Part shown: piece by piece, positions 16,401 to 23,533 of the stretch
Position numbering within the stretch: position 1 is the first letter of the stretch
Layout: every line of letters starts with the position of its first letter
NCBI GenBank assembly: GCA_964525565.1
Contig: CAZGHI010000006.1
Location: 1 to 64,000 of the forward strand
Source of the DNA: OLB6 sp964525565
GTDB lineage: Bacteria > Bacteroidota > Ignavibacteria > Kapaibacteriales > Kapaibacteriaceae
Direction: 5' to 3'
DNA: 64,000 nucleotides
Notes under the pieces: generated by a model
What the model was told of the DNA's origin: nothing
Databases searched by the model: none
Seen by the model: only the letters and a program-made list of their open reading frames with translations
Translations under genes and position numbers: made by a program

Positions 16401-18207
16401 GGGCATCGTTAGAAGCCTTAGCAGCATCCTGAATGTACGTTAGGGCAAGGTCTGTGTTGTTCTGAGCCAATGCCAGATTTGCATGCATGTTCAAGACAAA
16501 TGCTCTCAGGCGTGCGTCGCCATTCGTGTCTTGCAGCAGGAGTGTGATGGTTCTGTTGGCTTCGTCGAATTGGTGAAGTTGTATCAGGGCTTGCGACCGT
16601 AAGCATTGCAGCATGATGTACTCGGAGGGATTGTCGAAGTTTTGGATGTAGCGATCTACCATCTCCAGAGCAAGGTTGGCAGTCCCTTCAATGAGGGCGT
16701 CCGAGGCAGTACGTATGATAGACTGAAACGAAGGCTCTGCCGTGAGCGTTGAAACTGATGAATCATGGTGCAGTAGTTGTCCATCTTCAGTTTCTCCTAC
16801 GGTGTTTCCTGTTCGCTTTTCGATTTCAGAAAGGATAAGTGCAGCGCTTTGGATGGAGCCGGTTTCCATGGTTGCCCGGTGACTCTCTATCAGCATTTCG
16901 TTAACAACAGCCTCGTTATCGGTTTGCATTCCGTATGCAGCAATCAAAATTGCCAGTTGGTCTCGAATTGCTTGTACATCTGAGTTGTTACGCTCTGCAG
17001 AAAGTATCTCAACAATTCGTTGGTGAATCATCCTGCGCTCTTCGTACGAAAGGTAATGCAGGAAGAAACTATAAGGAAGGTCGGCTGTAAAGCGAAATGT
17101 TGTACTCTTAACTCCGTAACGCGTTCGAACGCCAATATTTTTAATAAGACCTGTGCTTCTCTCTAGTGAACGTAGTTTGCGAATGGTGCTGATCACATCG
17201 GTATTTGTAAGTGAAGCAACCAGATACGCTGTAAACTCACGGCCTTCAGCAGCGCACAGCGCAAGGTAGGCAGCATTTTCTTCTGGAACTTCATGCAGCA
17301 CGTTATTTGTTGCGGGATGGTCGCCGAGGTGCGTTGCTACATCTGTGATTGCGTCTTCGGAAAGGCTACCGTCTGGTAGGATGTGATTATTCTGTTGCCA
17401 GTATCGTATGTATTCGTGGACAATTGCCGGGAGGCCTGCCGATCGTTCGTGCAGGATTTGCAGTTGTTTTTGTGTTAGTCGAAGAGTGGGCGCCATGTGG
17501 TGCACCAGCTCAGTTATTGCCTGTTCGCTCACGTTGTTTATACGTAGTCGCGCACCAGGAATCTTCGTGTCGTTCACCAACGACAGAAGATTCATATTAT
17601 GTTCACGGGCAGCATGTGCATTATAGGCCCAAACCACAAGTATCTTATTGTCAGGGTCCGACATCATGCTACGCAGAACTTCGATACTCTGCGGATCGGA
17701 CCACTGGCCATCGTCAACCAATAGCACAAATGGTGTTTGACTACCTATTGTCGCCAGGGTTATCAGGCATTCTTCAACAGCAGCGCGCTTTTTTTGTGCC
17801 AGCGCGGCTGTTTCCCTTTTGAACTCTGATACGTCCTGACGAACAGATTTGATTGCGTAGAATATATCGCCTGCGATGGGTAGCGAGGCAAGAAGACTCA
17901 TGCCTATGTTCATTGCAAGGCGTTTTTTTGCTGCTGCCTCTCCATTTTGGTAAAGCCTCTCTATGGCCAATCCAAAGGGTTGCAGCGGCTGGATTCCTGC
18001 AACATTAAAGGTTCCAATTGGAGGCCTACAGTCAACCCGAATAGCGGCAGCACCGAGTGTTGATTCAAGTGTGTCCAAAACAAAGCTTTTTCCGCTTCCG
18101 GTCTCGCCTTCAACGAATAGTACAGCTCCTTTGCCAGCCTTCCAGTTGCTTACCGCATCAGTTAGATTGGCTGATATACTTTGCTGTCCGGGAATGTGAA
18201 CTGTCAT
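13399..18207 (-). CDS. STAND-type ATPase/TPR fused to a transmembrane segment, BNR propeller, FN3-like domains and T9SS tail
   Basis: One frame of 1602 codons, interrupted by 13 N. Residues 1-~430 are an AAA_16/STAND-type ATPase: Walker A GETGSGKS (34-41), Walker B plus its hallmark VLLVDDGQWSD (161-171), and the LHERSAGLPAIVHEY helix. Residues ~430-620 are helical and TPR-like. A basic stretch (LRKK, residues 630-633) then precedes a hydrophobic helix (~643-660), followed at once by a secreted-type region: BNR repeats (YSTDAGLTW, STDRGLTWS, STDGGSTF, STDNGNTWS, SNDGGTTF), a fibronectin-like segment and a T9SS sorting domain (TYPSPASEFVQFPF, LAAGMYAAAV). A cytoplasmic ATPase and a T9SS tail in one chain are topologically odd. 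The join lies beside an A7 run, so a missed frameshift between two genes is a real alternative. Its start overlaps the upstream membrane-protein stop (ATGA). Confidence 0.7.
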   Translation of the reverse strand: MTVHIPGQQSISANLTDAVSNWKAGKGAVLFVEGETGSGKSFVLDTLESTLGAAAIRVDCRPPIGTFNVAGIQPLQPFGLAIERLYQNGEAAAKKRLAMNIGMSLLASLPIAGDIFYAIKSVRQDVSEFKRETAALAQKKRAAVEECLITLATIGSQTPFVLLVDDGQWSDPQSIEVLRSMMSDPDNKILVVWAYNAHAAREHNMNLLSLVNDTKIPGARLRINNVSEQAITELVHHMAPTLRLTQKQLQILHERSAGLPAIVHEYIRYWQQNNHILPDGSLSEDAITDVATHLGDHPATNNVLHEVPEENAAYLALCAAEGREFTAYLVASLTNTDVISTIRKLRSLERSTGLIKNIGVRTRYGVKSTTFRFTADLPYSFFLHYLSYEERRMIHQRIVEILSAERNNSDVQAIRDQLAILIAAYGMQTDNEAVVNEMLIESHRATMETGSIQSAALILSEIEKRTGNTVGETEDGQLLHHDSSVSTLTAEPSFQSIIRTASDALIEGTANLALEMVDRYIQNFDNPSEYIMLQCLRSQALIQLHQFDEANRTITLLLQDTNGDARLRAFVLNMHANLALAQNNTDLALTYIQDAAKASNDAHPAAQVLTLCNAVVVNKSPLPSSFISGLRKKLVQSSWKSLAADIGLTLALLLFVGAESLTGQTTTNPIHAGNVERAHPTPDIQKLAKYRTLKIPFIQATETYLSQFGNVSMIADEADPSPMQNESSIAVNPTNPRNLIGSAVDYRLGSQTWAYYSTDAGLTWKNVSLGVPHPGWRSTNDPSVCFDHQGRGYLCYGGFNVTNTPQFGENGVYVSITDXXXXXLTWSKTHIAVIEHRGTQTADSAFEDKYYIHADTSATSAYRGSLYIPWKRVINADSSTQIVLSKSTDRGLTWSAPVPVGNRFPSTSEHPTFGQSFPLARTSPDGTVHVVWNSGTENAVRYAQSTDGGSTFSEPRIVHTYKPFGEKLEVAGTTNSRVKKVVRAEAYPTLTIDNTNGPRRGWLYLAWAADNYPNVYFSRSTDNGNTWSAAKLVHSDTTNDQFWPWIALDPTNGDLAIMYFDSRDDRENLTVTCYVSYSNDGGTTFIDRRAGDVDHDLRNNPFQGRTFAGDYSGCDFYNGIIYPSWVDMRKATPQNSVNSDVYTAIVKANSPEAPRTFSADIVAGNPNALMLRWSEVSQRVFGQPLPPSATIHLSRDGTPITTLPYTTLEYLDTGLEAYREYHYSLYVVANSDSSVERRTAGFAGGAKQPNRPLLHAIRGLDSLNMPYIALTATLPTTRLDGTTPLSNLAALAVSLNATLTEVPLNSADTGTTRLFVVPTKADGWYRVSLACVDTDGNQSPWTDTLIAFAGNMLWHSERFDTMPNLLVLGGSWGIDTTFSFSSPASFTETPYGDYNRSHRDTVVLYPRIFREWIPEHNAIVLSYAVAAFIDPSDTMFMDLLRQGTDQPHDWKQIAWWNSSLDARWESAEKLPSAWRNETYIIPSTTDTLTVRLRFRSNLTRHADGFYIDDILWSTTTAVLETSTIPPATYPSPASEFVQFPFESASENISISIVSADGSQWPAAYEHVGNRIRLDVRSLAAGMYAAAVFNGLHTTYVPFIVAR
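15739..15751. other. Assembly gap (13 N)
   Basis: Thirteen undetermined bases inside a BNR repeat of the chimeric gene. The frame matches on both sides if the stated length is right. The flanking residues (VSITD before, LTWSK after) suggest that an Asp-box turn is hidden. Confidence 0.99.
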
Positions 18208-19184
18208 CTCTCCTCCGAGCGATTCCGCGGCAAGGCCAGAAGTGCTCGTACTAATTGCTCCATGTTGGCATCCATCTCGCCAATGTTGGTATGTGTGGAC
18301 TGCTGATTACTGAGCAATGCGGACGATTCTTCGGTTCTTCCGTACATAAGGATAGCGGCATATGTAACGAGGAGAATAAACTCCAGTCCGAGTGCACCCA
18401 GGACAACGCTGGGGTCGGTAGCAGGAAGGAACTTCAGACCTCGAACACCGATCACAATGATCAGCACGGCTGCGCCCATGTACACAAGGCCCAGCACAGT
18501 ATTGCTATATCTGTCCGTAAAATACTCACGCATATAAAACTTAATCGCATCGTGAGTGCGGAGCAGTTGTGATACACCCCGGGATTCCCTCCACTGAATT
18601 GCTTTTCGCAACAGGTCAGCATCGGAGTATGTTAATCCATAGGAATCGGCAAGGTCATGAAGTTTTCGTGGATCGGCGGTAACAATTTCGCGCGTTAGGC
18701 GAGCTACTTCTTCGGTGGTGTGTTCGCCGTATAGGCGCATGGAGAGCTTATCAAGAGCAACAAGAATTTCCCGTTGAATCTTTTGTCGGAGCAATCCTCC
18801 CGGGATGATAACCGTGAGAAGTGCAGCAAGTACAGTTCCACCGACTACTACCAACGGAGCTAAGGCAAGTACCGGCTTAAAGATGTATTCGGCTCGCAAT
18901 CGTGTAGATGATGAGTGTAACGGGTCCACGAGGGCCCAAGTAGTAAACTGACCGGTTTCTACTAACTCGTCGGCACGATTATCAGCAACACGATACACCA
19001 CAACAGTGCCATCGCGTACAACGGTGCTTCGGAGAAAGCTCGCAAAGAATGCGTCCAGTACAGGAGCGGCTACGGTTATGAAGAGAACAACCGTGCACAT
19101 GATTCCGAGAAAGAAAAAGCCAACAATCTGTGACGGACTGTGTTCACTAAGCTCTACAAGGCGCGTTCGCGAAGTTGCACTCAT
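18204..19184 (-). CDS. Four-helix membrane protein of unknown function
   Basis: I do not recognise the family. The ATG at 19184 (MSATSRTR) is preferred over an upstream GTG. The 326 residues contain four predicted membrane helices: ~20-45 (VGFFFLGIMCTVVLFITVA), ~98-128 (LALAPLVVVGGTVLAALLTVI), ~225-250 (VLGLVYMGAAVLIIVIGV) and ~260-285 (LGALGLEFILLVTYAAIL). Between helices 1 and 2 lies an approximately 50-residue external-type loop; between 2 and 3 a charged helical region of about 95 residues (EEVARLTREIVTADPRKL) is probably cytoplasmic. Its stop overlaps the start of the STAND ATPase gene by four bases, so the two are likely translated together, and the membrane protein may anchor or gate the ATPase (inference). 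Confidence 0.75.
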   Translation of the reverse strand: MSATSRTRLVELSEHSPSQIVGFFFLGIMCTVVLFITVAAPVLDAFFASFLRSTVVRDGTVVVYRVADNRADELVETGQFTTWALVDPLHSSSTRLRAEYIFKPVLALAPLVVVGGTVLAALLTVIIPGGLLRQKIQREILVALDKLSMRLYGEHTTEEVARLTREIVTADPRKLHDLADSYGLTYSDADLLRKAIQWRESRGVSQLLRTHDAIKFYMREYFTDRYSNTVLGLVYMGAAVLIIVIGVRGLKFLPATDPSVVLGALGLEFILLVTYAAILMYGRTEESSALLSNQQSTHTNIGEMDANMEQLVRALLALPRNRSEER

Positions 19185-19259
19185 ACTTAAAGTTACCAAT
19201 TGGCAGTGAGCCACAACAGGTATTCTCTAAACAATGTGTGCAAACGATTCCGTTGTGCG

Positions 19260-19634
19260 TTAAAGCCAGGTGTTTAACGGTGCTGTGAGTGGGCTGTTTA
19301 CATCGCCGGTGTTCACAACGCCACGGGGCTCTATAATCAGAACGTGACACTCTTTGTTGGCTCGGGTGACATGTGCCACGCCCTTGGGAACAACAAACAG
19401 CTCACCTTCGTTCAGAGAAACAACACGATCGTGGAATTCGATTTCCATAGCCCCTTTTACAACAATAAACGCTTCGTCGGTATCATCATGAGCATGCCAA
19501 ACAAACTCGCCATGCAGTTTGGCTAGTTTAAATTGAATGGTGTTCAGTTCAGCAACAACTTTTGGCGACCATGTTTCGGTGAATCTCGAAAAAAACTGGG
19601 CTAGGTTTATAATGCGATTATTTGGTTGATGCAT
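19260..19634 (-). CDS. Single-domain cupin protein
   Basis: A 124-residue one-domain cupin. The first metal motif is readable as VWHAHDDTDEAFIVVKG, with two His and a Glu in the usual positions, followed by MEIEFHDRVVSL and the second motif GELFVVPKGVAHVTRA containing a further His. A metal-binding beta-barrel is therefore well supported; the substrate is not. Small cupins of this wording are often annotated as mannose-6-phosphate isomerase-like, which is only a fold statement. The gene lies 8 bases after the ABM-like gene and ends 75 bases before the membrane-protein start on the same strand, so a shared transcript is possible. Confidence 0.8.
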   Translation of the reverse strand: MHQPNNRIINLAQFFSRFTETWSPKVVAELNTIQFKLAKLHGEFVWHAHDDTDEAFIVVKGAMEIEFHDRVVSLNEGELFVVPKGVAHVTRANKECHVLIIEPRGVVNTGDVNSPLTAPLNTWL

Positions 19635-19642
19635 ACAACAGT

Positions 19643-19957
19643 CTATTCCGGGTTACTGATTTTGGAGTCCGGCCATGAGCGTGTTCGAATAACGCGTGCA
19701 GTAATTGAAGTAAATCCCTTATACCATTTTTTCACTGCCATACTCTTGGCTCTTTGGTGTTCTGCATACATCTTCCACCGTTGAACGTGTTCTTCATCGG
19801 GCCAGAGGGAGTAAGTGATCTCTTCGCCATTGTGTTCAACACTTTTGAATTCTATGCACCCAAACTGTTCAAAGGCTGCAGCACGTAGGTGAGCGGATGT
19901 TTGTGCATAGTCTTGGTCCAGGTCGCCCAAGACAGCGGTAAATACAACGATAATCAT
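19643..19957 (-). CDS. Antibiotic-biosynthesis-monooxygenase (ABM) fold protein
   Basis: The ATG at 19957 (MIIVVFTAVLGDL) gives a 104-residue protein; the longer frame would run into the dnaK terminator hairpin, which argues against it. The sequence fits a single dimeric alpha/beta barrel of the ABM superfamily: an opening beta strand, a helix with LRAAAFEQFGCIEF, a strand EEITYSLWPDEEHVQRW and a terminal helix with WKMYAEHQRA. This pattern is common in small quinol- or haem-degrading and stress-linked enzymes, but no specific catalytic residues can be named. The cupin follows closely, so the two may act together on a small oxidised metabolite (weak inference). Confidence 0.7.
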   Translation of the reverse strand: MIIVVFTAVLGDLDQDYAQTSAHLRAAAFEQFGCIEFKSVEHNGEEITYSLWPDEEHVQRWKMYAEHQRAKSMAVKKWYKGFTSITARVIRTRSWPDSKISNPE

Positions 19958-19962
19958 GGAGT

Positions 19963-20000
19963 GAAAATAAAAAAGGGTTGGTTTCATCAACCAACCCTTT
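19963..20000 (-). terminator. Rho-independent terminator of dnaK
   Basis: Read on the minus strand, a perfect 12-bp stem (arms 19972-19983 and 19989-20000) with a 5-base loop is followed by TTTATTTT. It begins 16 bases after the dnaK stop and finishes just before the ATG of the ABM-like gene, separating the heat-shock genes from the cupin operon. Confidence 0.88.
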
Positions 20001-20016
20001 CATTTCTCCTAACCGT

Positions 20017-21924
20017 TTAGTCCTTCTTGTCGTCCACCACCGTATAGTCTGCATCCTCTACCTTCCCTTCCGTTCCATTATCTGTTTGATTGGCGTTTTC
20101 AGGTGCACCGGTTGTGCCGGCATCAGCAGTGGATTGATACATTTTACTGGAGGCTTCACTCCACACCTCGTTCAGGGCATCCATAGCAGCGCGAATATCG
20201 GCAGGGTTGTTCTTTACAGCATCTGCCAAGCGTTCTTTAGCCTTTGTGATGCGATCCTTCATGTCGAGGTCGAGCTTTTCGTCGAAGTCCTTGAGTTGTT
20301 TTTCTGTGCTGTACACGAGTGCATCGGCCTGGTTCTTAAGTTCAATTTCTTCCTTGCGTTTCTTGTCTTCAGCAGCATGTTCTTGCGCTTCGCGTTTCAT
20401 GCGTTCTACTTCGTTCTTGTCGAGGCCACTTGAACCAGTGATGCGGATATTTTGTTCTTTGTTGGTTGCTTTGTCTTTTGCTGTAACGCTTAGAATGCCA
20501 TTGGCATCAATATCGAACGTTACTTCGATTTGAGGAATACCGCGTGGTGCCGGAGGAATACCATCGAGATGGAATTTGCCCAACGTTTTATTATCGTTGG
20601 CCATTGGACGTTCACCCTGGAGGATGTGTATTTCAACGCTAGGTTGATTATCGGAGGCCGTGGAGAACGTTTCTGTTTTTCGATGAGGTATTGTAGTGTT
20701 TGCTGGAATCATTGGCGTCATCACACCACCCATGGTTTCGATGCCAAGGGAGAGTGGCGTAACATCGAGCAACAAGACGTCCTTTACATCGCCAGCCAGA
20801 ACACCTCCCTGAATAGCTGCACCTACGGCCACAACCTCGTCGGGGTTAACTCCACGCGATGCTTCTTTGCCAAAGAAGTTCTTAACGATTTCCTGAATTT
20901 TGGGAATGCGTGTAGAGCCCCCTACCAGTATTACTTCGTTAATCTGCGACGGGGTAAGATTGGCATCTTTAAGGGCCAGCTCAAGGGGCTTAAGCGAACG
21001 TTCAAAAAGGTCTGAGCATAGCTTCTCGAATGTTGCGCGTGTGATATTCACGTTCAGGTGTTTTGGACCCTCTTGCGTAGCAGTAATGAATGGCAGATTC
21101 ACATCAGTTTGCAGCATCTGACTTAGTTCGATTTTCGCTTTTTCGGCAGCTTCGCGCAAACGCTGTAGTGCCATTGGGTCTTTGCGCAGGTCAATGCCTT
21201 CTTGTTTTTGGAATTCTGTGGCAAGATGGTCAATCAACCGCTGGTCGAAGTTGTCACCGCCAAGGTGTGTATCGCCATTTGTACTCTTTACTTCGAAGAC
21301 ACCATCGCCAATTTCCAGAATGGAAATGTCAAACGTACCCCCGCCCAGGTCATATACAGCAACAATCTGGTTATGCCCTTTTTTGTCGAGTCCGTAAGCG
21401 AGAGCAGCAGCCGTTGGCTCGTTAATAATTCGGCGAACGTTTAGACCAGCGATTTCGCCGGCATCTTTAGTAGCCTGACGCTGAGCATCGTTGAAGTATG
21501 CTGGAACGGTAATAACCGCTTCGGTAATCTTTTCGCCAAGGTATTCTTCGGCAGTTTGCTTCATTTTCTGCAGAATCATGGCGCTGATCTCCGGCGGGGA
21601 GTAGAGACGTCCGTCAATGTCAACCCGAGCAGTGTTGTTATCTCCGGCAACCACCTTATACGGAACAGCCTTTGCTTCATCCGTTACCTCGTTCATCTGG
21701 CGTCCCATAAATCTCTTTATGGAATAGATGGTATTGTGCGGATTCGTAACCGCCTGCCGTTTTGCAGCCTGGCCAACGAGGCGTTCGCCGCTTTTTGTAA
21801 ATCCTACAATGGAGGGTGTTGTGCGCATTCCTTCGCTGTTAGCAATAACAACAGGTTGCGATCCTTCCATTACGGCAACCACGGAGTTTGTGGTGCCAAG
21901 GTCTATTCCGATGATTTTACCCAT
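20017..21924 (-). CDS. dnaK: Chaperone protein DnaK (Hsp70)
   Basis: A full-length 635-residue Hsp70 that folds and refolds cytoplasmic proteins with DnaJ and GrpE. The nucleotide-binding domain starts IGIDLGTTNSVVAV and contains VYDLGGGTFDISIL and VILVGGSTRIPKIQ. The substrate-binding domain includes VTPLSLGIETMGG and TIPHRKTETFSTA; the helical lid is followed by a disordered acidic tail ending EDADYTVVDDKKD. The start is the ATG at 21924. It follows hsp20 on the same strand after 79 bases containing a stem-loop, and ends in a strong terminator. No CIRCE operator (TTAGCACTC-N9-GAGTGCTAA) is present upstream. dnaJ and grpE are not in the window. Confidence 0.97.
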   Translation of the reverse strand: MGKIIGIDLGTTNSVVAVMEGSQPVVIANSEGMRTTPSIVGFTKSGERLVGQAAKRQAVTNPHNTIYSIKRFMGRQMNEVTDEAKAVPYKVVAGDNNTARVDIDGRLYSPPEISAMILQKMKQTAEEYLGEKITEAVITVPAYFNDAQRQATKDAGEIAGLNVRRIINEPTAAALAYGLDKKGHNQIVAVYDLGGGTFDISILEIGDGVFEVKSTNGDTHLGGDNFDQRLIDHLATEFQKQEGIDLRKDPMALQRLREAAEKAKIELSQMLQTDVNLPFITATQEGPKHLNVNITRATFEKLCSDLFERSLKPLELALKDANLTPSQINEVILVGGSTRIPKIQEIVKNFFGKEASRGVNPDEVVAVGAAIQGGVLAGDVKDVLLLDVTPLSLGIETMGGVMTPMIPANTTIPHRKTETFSTASDNQPSVEIHILQGERPMANDNKTLGKFHLDGIPPAPRGIPQIEVTFDIDANGILSVTAKDKATNKEQNIRITGSSGLDKNEVERMKREAQEHAAEDKKRKEEIELKNQADALVYSTEKQLKDFDEKLDLDMKDRITKAKERLADAVKNNPADIRAAMDALNEVWSEASSKMYQSTADAGTTGAPENANQTDNGTEGKVEDADYTVVDDKKD

Positions 21925-21961
21925 GGTAGTATGTTTTCATGAAAGTGATTATTCAGGAAAG

Positions 21962-21995
21962 GGAACAGAGGCACGTATTTATGTGCCTCTGTTCC
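21962..21995 (-). terminator. Stem-loop between hsp20 and dnaK
   Basis: A perfect 13-bp inverted repeat (GGAACAGAGGCAC and its complement) with an 8-base loop lies 9 bases after the hsp20 stop. On the minus strand only CCCTTTCC follows, so it lacks a proper U tract. It may be a weak terminator or a processing/stability hairpin that sets the hsp20:dnaK ratio. Confidence 0.55.
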
Positions 21996-22003
21996 ACGAA
22001 TTG

Positions 22004-22444
22004 TTATTGTATGGTGATTTCAGTTTCTTTTGGTTTTGTAGGCTCGATTTTTGGTATTGCCACACTGAGCACGCCGTTTTCGAACGAAGCCGAAATCTGA
22101 TCGGTGTTCAGGTTTTCTGGCAATGAGAAAGAGCGGGCAAAACTACCATAGCTGCGTTCAACACGCATGTAATTCTTGCCTTCTTGTTTGTCTTCGCGTT
22201 TCTTTTCGCCGCGGATGGTAAGTGTACGTCCATCAGAAACTGTGATTTTTACATTTTCCTTTGGAATTCCCGGTAGTTCCGCGTGAAATGTGATCGTCTT
22301 CTCGTCGTCGGTGACATCTACGCGAGGTGTAAAGTCACCCATCTCGAAGCTAAAGCCATTGCGCTGTACTTCGTCGAACATATCGTTTACTCGCCGTGCC
22401 AGTACGTCGAAACCGCGAAAAGGATCAACTTTGATGATTCCCAT
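22004..22444 (-). CDS. Small heat-shock protein, Hsp20 family
   Basis: A 146-residue alpha-crystallin-type holdase that binds unfolding proteins and passes them to DnaK. The start is ATG 22444 (MGIIKVDPFRG): an AAGGAGA Shine-Dalgarno lies six bases upstream, whereas the longer frame to 22474 would run through it. The alpha-crystallin domain spans residues ~40-135: FTPRVDVTDDEKTIT, ELPGIPKENVKITV, LTIRGEKK, the RSYGSFARSFSLP strand and the family hallmark ASFENGVLSVAIPK. A short C-terminal tail holds IPKIEP, resembling the IxI anchor motif. It stands directly upstream of dnaK in the same direction, a natural functional pair. Confidence 0.95.
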   Translation of the reverse strand: MGIIKVDPFRGFDVLARRVNDMFDEVQRNGFSFEMGDFTPRVDVTDDEKTITFHAELPGIPKENVKITVSDGRTLTIRGEKKREDKQEGKNYMRVERSYGSFARSFSLPENLNTDQISASFENGVLSVAIPKIEPTKPKETEITIQ

Positions 22445-22450
22445 GGCTGG

Positions 22451-22457
22451 TCTCCTT
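22451..22457 (-). promoter_or_regulatory. Shine-Dalgarno sequence of hsp20
   Basis: AAGGAGA on the minus strand, six bases before the ATG at 22444. It decides the start codon against the longer upstream reading. Confidence 0.75.
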
Positions 22458-23046
22458 GAAATTGTTCTGAACATAACAGTTGTTGTGAAAGTGGATTAAA
22501 TTGTTCGAAGGAGCACCTTGGAAAATCGTGCCAAAGGGATAATTCGGTCATTATGGCACATTTCGCAACGGCTAGCAGACATGATGACACGAGAGGGCTG
22601 TCGAAATGACACCTCCTGTATTCATGCTGACAATTCGGCGTTGGGAGTGGTGGTGTTAAGGTGAAGAGGGTTTCTGCAGCAGCGAGAAGCAAGGGAGTAA
22701 CGACGTGTGTTGATTTGCAGAACAGAATTGGGTGAAGTGGGAGTGGGGTTGAGTGATATGCTGCGAGACGACCCACCTGGCGGCTTCGTTAATGGGTCCC
22801 TCCCCCGCCTCCACCACCGGCCATCAGCTCCATCCTCGCATTCCTCCTCCCCGACGCGTCGGCAGAGCGTCGCAGGTCACAACGTCAACAAATCCACAGT
22901 GATCACCAAACCATTGTGCAACCATACAAGCAAAGTGTGACGTGGGGCTCTATTAACTCCGCAACTTTGGTGCGCATGTTGCAGCTTAGGAATGTTCGTA
23001 TGCTCCTGACTTCCGGACGGGATGCATTGCTCAAACCGAATGCACT
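22458..23046. other. Gene-poor region between hsp20 and the NlpC/P60 gene
   Basis: Nearly 600 bases without a convincing gene; the short open frames have no family resemblance and no good start. The stretch from ~22780 to 22870 is C-rich and GC-rich unlike its neighbours and holds a perfect 12-bp palindrome CCGACGCGTCGG at 22851-22862. An 8-bp palindrome GTGATCAC lies at 22899-22906, and GTCACA (22876-22881) pairs with TGTGAC (22936-22941). I see no tRNA, tmRNA, SRP RNA or RNase P signature. The minus-strand hsp20 promoter must lie in the first ~150 bases. Confidence 0.5.
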
Positions 23047-23520
23047 TTACCGAACCCTCCGCGCACCTACTAGTCGAGGTTGCCAGTAAGTGTCCGAAAG
23101 GCTCGACAGTATAACGCCACTACTGGAAGAGCTGTGAATAAATGTATTGTTGCCTACAAAAAAGCCAACGTGACTAATGGATTTTGATGTTGTTGTAAAA
23201 AAGACCAAGTCACCTTCTTCTAGCTGGTTCAACGCAATGGGTTCGCCATAGGCAAACTGATCAGATGCCCTTCTCGGTATCGTTACTCCTGCAGCCTTCA
23301 AACAATACCACACAAATCCACTACAGTCAAAACAGTCAGGCGTGATGCCAGCACCACAGTATGGTGTACCACGCAAGTCAAATGCGGTTCGCAACGCTAC
23401 ATCAACAACAGCACTTCCTGTTTTTTTTATTGTGGCAGAAGAGCATGCGCCTACAAAGAGCGCAATGGCAAACACAACTAGGAAATGGTAAGCATTTTTG
23501 CAGCCGTTGAGTTCTTCCAT
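23047..23520 (-). CDS. NlpC/P60 (C40) cell-wall peptidase lipoprotein
   Basis: A peptidoglycan endopeptidase of the NlpC/P60 family attached to a membrane by lipid. The ATG at 23520 gives a 157-residue precursor with a lipoprotein signal peptide (FLVVFAIALFVGAC); the longer frame adds 49 residues with no signal. The catalytic Cys lies in DCFDCSGFVW, the His in KSISHVGFFVG, followed by the FIHSSSSSGV strand. GEPIALNQLEEGDLVFF is the usual NlpC/P60 connecting segment. These enzymes cut the D-gamma-Glu to diamino-acid bond in stem peptides. The gene is divergent from the ion channel, with only 13 bases between the two ATGs, so their promoters must overlap the neighbouring coding sequence. Confidence 0.9.
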   Translation of the reverse strand: MEELNGCKNAYHFLVVFAIALFVGACSSATIKKTGSAVVDVALRTAFDLRGTPYCGAGITPDCFDCSGFVWYCLKAAGVTIPRRASDQFAYGEPIALNQLEEGDLVFFTTTSKSISHVGFFVGNNTFIHSSSSSGVILSSLSDTYWQPRLVGARRVR

Positions 23521-23533
23521 CACGGATAATACC

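Noticed and set aside
21925..22003. CIRCE heat-shock operator before dnaK
   Set aside because: No TTAGCACTC-N9-GAGTGCTAA pattern is present; the hairpin here has unrelated arms.
22520..22536. Sigma-54-like -24 box (TTGGCACG on the minus strand) upstream of hsp20
   Set aside because: The -12 element at the correct spacing does not match TTGCW; a partial match appears only with one base less and a G to C change. Sigma-54 promoters are strict about both.
22707..22940. Possible small gene in the region before the NlpC/P60 gene
   Set aside because: The 77-codon frame is Ser/Pro/His-rich, has no ribosome site and resembles no family.
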